Below, piece after piece: positions 57,658-64,000 of a stretch of DNA of 64,000 nucleotides. Within the stretch, counting starts at the first letter, position 1. Each line of letters begins with the position of its first letter. The stretch is from Pseudonocardia broussonetiae (GTDB lineage Bacteria > Actinomycetota > Actinomycetes > Mycobacteriales > Pseudonocardiaceae). The position numbers were made by a program, and so were the translations under genes. The stretch is taken from NCBI RefSeq assembly GCF_013155125.1, contig NZ_CP053564.1, positions 2,363,501-2,427,500 on the forward strand. Reading direction: 5' to 3'. The notes under the pieces were generated by a model that was not told the origin of the DNA, ran no database searches, and saw nothing but the letters and a program-made list of their open reading frames with translations.

Positions 57658-58799
57658 GGAACCTGCCCCTCGCCCCGCTGCTCAAGTTCCTGGCCCTCGC
57701 GCTCGTCGTCGCGCTGGCCACGACGGTGCTGGGCGTGACCATCGCGAACGGCTCCGGCGGCGAGCGCACCAGCTACAGCGCGCGCTTCGACGACGCGGCC
57801 GGCCTGCTCGTCGGCGACGACGTGCGGATCGCCGGCGTCGTCGTCGGCAGCGTCGAGGACGTCGCGATCGTCGACCGCCGGTTCGCCGAGGTGCGCTTCT
57901 CGGTCGACAGCGCGCAGCGCATCCCGGCCTCGGTCGCGGCGTCGATCAACTACAAGAACCTGGTCGGCCAGCGCTTCCTCGGCCTGACGCAGGGCTCCGG
58001 CCCAACCGGTGAGGTGCTGGCGCCCGACGCCGTCATCCCGCTGGAGCGCACGCGCGGCCCGCTGAACCTGACCACGCTGTTCAACGGCTTCAAGCCGCTG
58101 TTCGCCGCGCTCGACGCCGACCAGGTCAACACGCTCTCCTTCGAGATCATCGAGGTGCTGCAGGGCCAGGGCGGCACGATCCGCAGCCTGCTGGCCAGCA
58201 CCGCGTCGCTGACGAACGAGATCGCCGACCGCGACGAGGTCATCGGCCAGGTCATCGACAACCTCAACCTGGTGCTGGAGACGGTCAACCAGCGCGACGA
58301 GGAGCTGTCGACGCTGGTGGTCTCCCTGCAGGAGCTCGTCTCCGGGCTCTCGGAGGACCGCGAGCCGATCGGGCAGGCCCTGGAGTCGATCGGGGAGCTG
58401 ACGGAGGTCACCGCCGGCTTCGTCGAGGAGGGCCGGCCCGCCCTGCGCGACGACATCGCCGCGCTCGGCGACCTGTCGGACAACCTGAACGCGAGCGAGC
58501 CGGCGCTGGAGAGCTTCCTGGTCAACTGGCCCGGCAAGCTCAACACGATCACCCGGGCCGGCAGCTACGGCAGCTGGTTCCAGTTCTACCTCTGCGGCCT
58601 GGGCGGCTCGGTCGGCCTCGCGCCGTACGTGCCGGCCTTCGAGCTGCAGGCCTACACGAACACGCAGGCGCGCTGCGGGGCCGATCCCGACGGCGGGGGG
58701 GAGGGCGACACGCGGGCACTGGGCGGACCGCTCCCGGCCCTGCCCGGCCCGCCCAGCTCGCCCGACCTGGCCGGACTGCCGCTCCTGGGAGGGAACTGA
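57654..58799 (+). CDS. mceB: MCE family protein MceB
   Basis: 381 residues, GTG start overlapping mceA. Membrane helix (about 8-28), Mce domain (GLLVGDDVRIAGVVVGSVED, NLVGQRFLGLTQG), then coiled-coil-like helices (about 150-290) and a proline-rich tail. Second tunnel subunit; overlaps mceC by one base. Confidence 0.92.
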   Translation: MRNLPLAPLLKFLALALVVALATTVLGVTIANGSGGERTSYSARFDDAAGLLVGDDVRIAGVVVGSVEDVAIVDRRFAEVRFSVDSAQRIPASVAASINYKNLVGQRFLGLTQGSGPTGEVLAPDAVIPLERTRGPLNLTTLFNGFKPLFAALDADQVNTLSFEIIEVLQGQGGTIRSLLASTASLTNEIADRDEVIGQVIDNLNLVLETVNQRDEELSTLVVSLQELVSGLSEDREPIGQALESIGELTEVTAGFVEEGRPALRDDIAALGDLSDNLNASEPALESFLVNWPGKLNTITRAGSYGSWFQFYLCGLGGSVGLAPYVPAFELQAYTNTQARCGADPDGGGEGDTRALGGPLPALPGPPSSPDLAGLPLLGGN

Positions 58800-59764
58800 T
58801 GCCCGCCACGCGCGGACCGGTGCCGGTCGCGGTCCTCGGCATCCTCGTGATCGTCGGGGTCCTCGTGGCGGCGTTCACCCTGCCCGCCGCGCTGACCCGC
58901 GGCGACGTCCACCGGGCCGAGTTCAGCGAGGCGGCCGGGCTCCAGTCCGGTGACCTCGTCACGATCGCCGGGGTCGAGGCGGGCCGCGTCGAGTCCGTCG
59001 AGCTCGCCGGCGACCGCGTCCTGGTCACCTTCGACGTCAAGGACGCCTGGGTGGGCGACCGCACGTCGGCCTCGATCGAGGTCAAGACGCTGCTGGGCGC
59101 GAAGTACCTCGCGCTCGACCCGCAGGGCGACGCCGACATGCCCGCCGACGGCGTCATCCCGCTCGACCGCACCGCGTCGCCGTTCGACGTGGTCGAGGCG
59201 TTCAACGGCCTGTCGAGCACCATCGACGGGCTCGACACCGCCCAGCTCGCCACCAGCCTCGAGACGCTGTCGGAGACGTTCTCCGGCACGGCGCCCGAGG
59301 TCCGCGGCGCGCTCGACGGCCTGTCCCGGCTCTCGCAGACCATCGCGAGCCGCGACGAGGAGATCCGCAGGCTGCTCGCCGGCACGCAGAACCTCTCCGG
59401 CGTGCTCGCCGACCGGGCGCCGGAGTTCGAGCGCCTGCTGTCCGACGGCAACCTGCTGCTCGCCGAGATCCAGCGCCGCAAGGACGCGATCAGCGCCCTG
59501 CTCGACGGCACGCGCGCCCTGTCGGTCCAGCTGCGCGGCCTCGTCGCCGACAACCAGGAGCAGCTCACGCCCACCCTGGAGGCGCTCGACGGCGTCGCGG
59601 AGATCCTGCAGCGCAACCGCGACAACCTCGACCTCGCGCTCGAGCGGCAGGCCGTGTTCACCCGCCTGTTCTCCAACGCCGTCGGCAACGGTCGCTGGTT
59701 CGACAACTACGTCTGCGGGCTCGTCTTCCCGCCGCTGGGCCCGATCAACGAAGGCGGCTGCTGA
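58799..59764 (+). CDS. mceC: MCE family protein MceC
   Basis: 321 residues. Short N-terminal helix, Mce domain (GLQSGDLVTIAGVEAGRVES, LLGAKYLALDPQG), long helical region, ending NYVCGLVFPPLGPINEGGC. It lacks the long proline tail of most MceC proteins, making it compact. Confidence 0.92.
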   Translation: MPATRGPVPVAVLGILVIVGVLVAAFTLPAALTRGDVHRAEFSEAAGLQSGDLVTIAGVEAGRVESVELAGDRVLVTFDVKDAWVGDRTSASIEVKTLLGAKYLALDPQGDADMPADGVIPLDRTASPFDVVEAFNGLSSTIDGLDTAQLATSLETLSETFSGTAPEVRGALDGLSRLSQTIASRDEEIRRLLAGTQNLSGVLADRAPEFERLLSDGNLLLAEIQRRKDAISALLDGTRALSVQLRGLVADNQEQLTPTLEALDGVAEILQRNRDNLDLALERQAVFTRLFSNAVGNGRWFDNYVCGLVFPPLGPINEGGC

Positions 59765-60990
59765 TGGCGCTCACCGACACCGACCGGCGGCAGTTCCAGC
59801 TCGTCGGCCTCGTCGCGGTCATCGCGGTCCTGCTGGCCACGGCGGTCGTCGTCATCGCCCGCCCGCCGGGCCGCACGGTCGTCGCCTACTTCACCTCGGC
59901 CACCGCGGTGTTCGAGGACAACTCGGTGCGCGTGCTGGGCGTCGACGTCGGCTCGATCGACCGGGTCGTGCCGGAGGGCACGCGGGTCCGCGTCGAGATG
60001 ACGATCGACGACCCCGACCTGGTCCTGCCCGCCGACGCCCGCGCGGTCGTCATCTCGCCGAGCCTGGTCACCGGCCGCTACGTCCAGCTCACCCCGACCT
60101 ACTCCGGCGGGCCGGAGCTCGCCGACGGCGCCGTCATCCCGGTCGAGCGCACCGCGGTGCCGCTCGACGTCGACGACCTCGCCCGCACGGCCGTCGACCT
60201 CACCGAGGCGCTCGGGCCGAACGGCGTCAACCGCGAGGGCTCGCTCTCGCGCGTCCTCGACGTCGGCGCCGACAACCTGGGCGGCAACGGCCAGGCCCTC
60301 AACGACACGATCACCGACCTGGGCGAGCTGTCGGGCACGCTGGCCGACTCCCGCGAGGAGCTGTTCGGCACGGTCACCGAGCTGCAGCGGTTCGTCTCGG
60401 TGATCGCCGCGAACGACGCCGAGGTCCGCGAGTTCAACTCCCGCCTCGAGGACGTGTCCGCCTTCCTCGCCGACGAGCGCGGCGACCTCGGTGCGGCCCT
60501 GCAGGAGCTCTCGATCGCCCTCGGCGAGGTCGCGGTGTTCGTCCGCGACAACCGGGAGGTCCTGCAGTCCAACGTCGACCGCCTCACCGACGTCACCGCC
60601 GTGCTGGTCGACCAGCAGCGCGCGCTCGCCGAGACCCTCGACACCGCCCCGACGGCGCTGGGCAACCTGGCCAACGCCTACAACGCCTCGTCCGGCACGC
60701 TCGACACGCGGCTCAACATCAACGAGCTGACGCTGCCGCCGCTCGCGCTGATCTGCGAGCTGCTCGAGCGGGGGACGCCGGAGGCGCTGGCCGACCTGCC
60801 GGTCACGATCGGCACGGCGTGCGAGCAGCTCGGGCCGCTCGACCAGCTGCCGCTGCCGTCCGCGGCCGAGGTGATCACCTCGCTGCAGGCGGGCCAGCTG
60901 CCGCCGGTCCCCGGGCTGGCGCTGCCCACCGCGCCCGCCGTCCCGGCCGCGCCGCTCCCGAACACCGCCGCCCCCCTGGAGGGTGAGTGA
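59764..60990 (+). CDS. mceD: MCE family protein MceD
   Basis: 408 residues. Membrane helix (about 15-35), Mce domain (VFEDNSVRVLGVDVGSIDRV, VTGRYVQLTP), then helical repeats and an Ala/Pro tail. One-base overlaps on both sides. Confidence 0.92.
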   Translation: MALTDTDRRQFQLVGLVAVIAVLLATAVVVIARPPGRTVVAYFTSATAVFEDNSVRVLGVDVGSIDRVVPEGTRVRVEMTIDDPDLVLPADARAVVISPSLVTGRYVQLTPTYSGGPELADGAVIPVERTAVPLDVDDLARTAVDLTEALGPNGVNREGSLSRVLDVGADNLGGNGQALNDTITDLGELSGTLADSREELFGTVTELQRFVSVIAANDAEVREFNSRLEDVSAFLADERGDLGAALQELSIALGEVAVFVRDNREVLQSNVDRLTDVTAVLVDQQRALAETLDTAPTALGNLANAYNASSGTLDTRLNINELTLPPLALICELLERGTPEALADLPVTIGTACEQLGPLDQLPLPSAAEVITSLQAGQLPPVPGLALPTAPAVPAAPLPNTAAPLEGE

Positions 60991-62288
60991 TGACCGCCCG
61001 GACGCTGCGGCTCGCCGCGCTGCTCACGGCCGTGACGCTGCTGACCAGCGGCTGCGGTCTGCTCACCGACGGTCTGCGCGGGGTCACCCTCCCCGGTGGC
61101 GCCGACCTCGGCGAGGCCCCGATGGAGGTGACGGCCGAGTTCAGCGACGTCGTCGACCTGGTGCCGCAGTCGCTGGTGATGGTCGACGACGTGCCGGTCG
61201 GCACCGTCACCGGCATCACCGTCAGCGACGACTGGACCGCGATGGTCACGATGCTGGTCAACGAGCGGGTGCAGCTGCCGTCCGACGCCACCGCCCGGGT
61301 GCGCACGACCAGCCTGCTGGGCGAGAAGTTCGTCGAGCTCGGCTCGCCGGACGACGGCGCGGGCTCCGGCTCGCTCGCGAACGGCGCGGTGATCCCGCTG
61401 GAGCGCTCCGGCCGGGCCGCCGAGGTCGAGGAGGTGCTCGGCGCGCTGTCGATGCTGCTCAACGGAGGTGGCGTCGCGCAGATCCGGACGATCGCGAACG
61501 AGCTGAACCTGGCGCTGGACGGCAACGAGCCGGAGATCCGGGCGCTGCTCGACGACGTCGACGCGCTCGTCGGCGCCCTCGACGAGCGCAAGGGCGAGAT
61601 CACCCGCGCCCTCGACGAGGTCGACCGGCTGAGCACGACGCTGGCCGACCGCCGCGGGCAGATCGAGATCGCCCTCGACGACCTCGCGCCCGGGCTGCAG
61701 GAGCTGGAGGACCAGCGCTCGCAGCTCGTCGACATGCTCCAGGCGCTCGACCGGCTCTCGGTCGTCGGCACCGACGTGATCAACCGCAGCCGCGACGACG
61801 TGCTGGCCGACCTCGAGCTGCTGCGCCCGGTGCTGCAGAAGCTGGCGGAGTCCGGGGCCGACCTGCCCGAGTCGCTGCAGCTGCTGTTCACGCCGCCCTT
61901 CACCGACGCCGGCGAGGCCGCGTTCGCGGGCGACTACGCCAACCTCTACGTCACCGCCGACCTCGACCTCGGCTCCGTGCTGGAGAACCTGGTGCGGTCC
62001 AACCAGCCGCTGCTCGGCCCCGACAGCCCGCTCGCGGCGCTGCCGCCCACCGGCCAGCTGCTCGGTCCGCTGCTCGGCCCGACCGGCGCGCTGCAGGGCC
62101 TGCAGGAGTTCCCGCTGCTCGGCGACGTCCTCCCGGTCCTGCCGGGCCAGGTGCAGCCGCTGCCGGAGCGGGCACCGGAGGGCTCCACGCGGGCACCCGA
62201 GCCGGGGCAGCCCACACAGCTCGAGCAGCAGGAGGCCGAGCAGGACGGCGGCGGCCTCCTCGGCGGTCTCCTGGGAGGCGGACGATGA
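60990..62288 (+). CDS. mceE: MCE family lipoprotein MceE (LprK-like)
   Basis: 432 residues. Signal with lipobox LLTSGC (Cys at about 22) marks the lipid-anchored Mce subunit. Mce domain (VPQSLVMVDDVPVGTVTGIT, LLGEKFVELG), helical region, and a Leu-Leu-Gly-Pro-rich tail (LLGPLLGPTGALQGL). ATG 60990 shares one base with the mceD stop; a GTG three bases upstream is less likely. Confidence 0.92.
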   Translation: MTARTLRLAALLTAVTLLTSGCGLLTDGLRGVTLPGGADLGEAPMEVTAEFSDVVDLVPQSLVMVDDVPVGTVTGITVSDDWTAMVTMLVNERVQLPSDATARVRTTSLLGEKFVELGSPDDGAGSGSLANGAVIPLERSGRAAEVEEVLGALSMLLNGGGVAQIRTIANELNLALDGNEPEIRALLDDVDALVGALDERKGEITRALDEVDRLSTTLADRRGQIEIALDDLAPGLQELEDQRSQLVDMLQALDRLSVVGTDVINRSRDDVLADLELLRPVLQKLAESGADLPESLQLLFTPPFTDAGEAAFAGDYANLYVTADLDLGSVLENLVRSNQPLLGPDSPLAALPPTGQLLGPLLGPTGALQGLQEFPLLGDVLPVLPGQVQPLPERAPEGSTRAPEPGQPTQLEQQEAEQDGGGLLGGLLGGGR

Positions 62289-63520
62289 TCACCCGGGCGA
62301 CGAAGGTCCAGCTGGTGGCGTTCCTGCTGCTCACCGTCATCGGGGTCGGCTACACCGGCTTCCGGTACGCGGGCTTCGGCGACGTCTTCGGCACCACCAC
62401 CTACCCCGTGACGATGCAGCTGGCCGACTCCGGCGGCATCTTCACCGGCGCCGACGTCACCTACCGCGGCGTCAGCGTCGGGCGGGTGGGGCCGCTGACG
62501 CTCAAGCCGCAGGGCGTGGACGTGCAGCTCGACCTGGAGCGCAGCGCGCCGGCGATCCCCGTCGACGTCGACGCCGCGGTCCGCAACCTCTCCGCGATCG
62601 GCGAGCAGTACGTCGACCTGCAGCCGGCGTCGGACGGCGGGCCGGAGCTCGCCGGCGGCTCGGTCATCCCCGTCGACCGGACCTCGACGCCGGTGCCGGT
62701 GGAGGACCTCGTCGTCGGCGTCGACGACCTCGCGCGCTCGGTCCCGCTGGAGTCGCTGCGCACGGTGGTGTCGGAGCTGGGCACCGCGTTCGAGGGCACC
62801 GCCGGGCCGCTGCAGAAGATCCTCGCCACCACCGACGCGTTCAGCCAGGACGCCGTCGAGGCGCTGCCGCAGACCCTCGACCTGCTCCGCGACGGCCGCA
62901 CCGTGCTCACCACGCAGAACGAGACCGCCGGCTCCTTCCAGAACTTCAGCGCCGACCTGGCGCTGCTGGCCGAGCAGCTCCGCACCTCCGACCCGGACCT
63001 GCGGCGCCTGCTGGAGACCGCCCCCCAGGCGTCCGAGCAGATCACCGGGCTCCTGCGGGAGAGCGGGCCGGGCCTGTCGGTGCTGGTCTCGGACCTGCTC
63101 ACGGTCGCGCGCGTCGCCGAGCCCCGGCAGGAGGCGCTGCGGCAGCTGCTCGTCACCTACCCGGCGTTCGCCTCCGTCGCGTACACGGTGGCGCCCGGCG
63201 ACGGCACCGCCCACCTGGGCCTGGTCGTCAACGTGTTCGACCCGTTCCCGTGCACGCGGGGCTACGAGGGCACCGTCCGGCGCAGCGGCACCGACATCGC
63301 GGACACCCCCGCGAACCAGGACGCCTACTGCGCCGAACCCCCCGGTAGCCCCATCTCGGTCCGCGGAGCGCAGAATGCCCCGCGGGCGGAGACCCCGATG
63401 GCGCCGAAGGGTGCCCCGTCCGGGCCGCCCGCGGGCGGACTGCCGGCGGGATCGGCACCGGTCGGTTCGCCGACGCCCCTGAGCTCCCCGGCGCAGATCC
63501 TCACCGGCCTCCTCCCCTAG
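62285..63520 (+). CDS. mceF: MCE family protein MceF
   Basis: 411 residues. Membrane helix (about 9-27), Mce domain (GIFTGADVTYRGVSVGRVGP, AIGEQYVDLQPA), helical region and a Pro/Gly/Ala tail. Sixth and last tunnel subunit; overlaps mceE by four bases. Confidence 0.92.
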   Translation: MITRATKVQLVAFLLLTVIGVGYTGFRYAGFGDVFGTTTYPVTMQLADSGGIFTGADVTYRGVSVGRVGPLTLKPQGVDVQLDLERSAPAIPVDVDAAVRNLSAIGEQYVDLQPASDGGPELAGGSVIPVDRTSTPVPVEDLVVGVDDLARSVPLESLRTVVSELGTAFEGTAGPLQKILATTDAFSQDAVEALPQTLDLLRDGRTVLTTQNETAGSFQNFSADLALLAEQLRTSDPDLRRLLETAPQASEQITGLLRESGPGLSVLVSDLLTVARVAEPRQEALRQLLVTYPAFASVAYTVAPGDGTAHLGLVVNVFDPFPCTRGYEGTVRRSGTDIADTPANQDAYCAEPPGSPISVRGAQNAPRAETPMAPKGAPSGPPAGGLPAGSAPVGSPTPLSSPAQILTGLLP

Positions 63521-63544
63521 GCCGCGTTCCCCCTGGAGGGTGCG

Positions 63545-64000
63545 ATGACCCAGCTCGACGAGCGCGACGCGGCCCCCGGGCCCGCCGCACCCCGCCGCGA
63601 CCCGGTCCGGCTGCTGACGGTGCTGGTCGCCGTCGCGGCGCTGGCCGCCCTCGTGCTCGGGGTGCTGTGGGCGTTCACCGCCACCGACGACTCGCTGGAG
63701 CTCGCCCGCACGCGCGACGTCGTGCTCGTCGACGCCCGGCAGGCGGCCATCAACCTCAACACGCTCGACTCGGCCGACGTCGAGCCGGGCCTGGACCTGT
63801 GGGAGCAGTCCTCCACCGGCGGGCTGCTCGAGGAGTTCCGCGCCAACCGCGCCGAGTACGCCGGGCTCGTCACGCAGTCCGGGCGCAGCACGACGGCGTC
63901 GGTCGCGGACGCGGCGGTGGCCGAGCTGGACCTGCGGGCCGGCGTGGCGCGCGTCGTCGTCGGGGTGGACGTGCAGGTCGTGGTGCCCGACGAGGACCCG
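63545..64000 (+). CDS. Mce-associated membrane protein, 3' end cut by window
   Basis: 152 residues visible: charged N-terminus, one membrane helix (about 21-43, LLTVLVAVAALAALVLGVLW), then RDVVLVDARQAAINLNTLDS and WEQSSTGGLLEEFRANRAEY, the typical pattern of Mce-associated (Mas) proteins following mceF. Mas proteins are thought to stabilise the Mce complex. GGAGGGTGCG precedes the ATG. Confidence 0.88.
   Translation, partial: MTQLDERDAAPGPAAPRRDPVRLLTVLVAVAALAALVLGVLWAFTATDDSLELARTRDVVLVDARQAAINLNTLDSADVEPGLDLWEQSSTGGLLEEFRANRAEYAGLVTQSGRSTTASVADAAVAELDLRAGVARVVVGVDVQVVVPDEDP

Overview
The window is from a very GC-rich actinobacterium, most likely Pseudonocardiales (Pseudonocardia-like). That placement is inferred from GC-rich third codon positions, many GTG starts, a complete Mce lipid-import operon, HadA/HadB beside tRNA-Trp-secE-nusG-rplK-rplA, zinc-independent ribosomal protein paralogs with MRF, and an NDMA-dependent alcohol dehydrogenase. 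No rRNA, CRISPR array or intact transposase is visible.

Region by region. 1-11.8 kb: small metabolic and regulatory genes (partial enoyl-CoA hydratase, thioesterase, lactone oxidase, D-threonine aldolase-like enzyme, PhyH oxygenase, HtpX-like protease, ArsR/SRPBCC pair, AraC/hydrolase pair, MarR divergent from an atypical P450, cupin, yajQ). 11.9-15.6 kb: tRNA-Tyr followed by a decayed 3.7-kb integrated element. It is bounded by 38-nt direct repeats and holds a truncated integrase, a frameshifted DUF1152 gene, a small secreted protein and a PPOX flavin/F420 protein. 15.7-28.9 kb: stress and catabolic genes, a two-component system, a ricin-type lectin, a patatin, an ADPS-like oxidase, a MarR/DUF4038/beta-lactamase-like run, and tenA. 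29-35.7 kb: acyl-CoA ligase and P450 operon, then a large LuxR ATPase regulator.

35.7-42.4 kb is a translation locus. mrf and the cysteine-free ribosomal proteins L33, S18, L28 and S14 diverge from a Zur-like palindrome. tRNA-Thr, tRNA-Met, zinc-binding rpmG, hadA, hadB, tRNA-Trp, secE, nusG, rplK and rplA follow, closed by a strong hairpin. 42.4-48.2 kb: CoA transferase, MocR regulator with a palindromic operator, an SCP2 protein and a second two-component system. 48.16-48.74 kb is non-coding: near-perfect 38-bp inverted repeats enclose an array of 14-bp palindromes, followed by tandem 36-bp repeats.

48.8-64 kb looks like a lipid uptake and oxidation locus: NDMA-type alcohol dehydrogenase, R2-like ligand-binding oxidase, P450, SCP2 carrier, TetR with a palindromic operator, then Mkl ATPase, two YrbE permeases, MceA-F and the start of a Mce-associated protein. 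The Mce genes overlap by 1-4 bases almost throughout, so they should be one transcript. The dedicated ATPase is encoded in the operon. A plausible reading is import of a sterol or other hydrophobic substrate with oxidation by the neighbouring P450 and R2lox enzymes; the substrate itself cannot be read from sequence.
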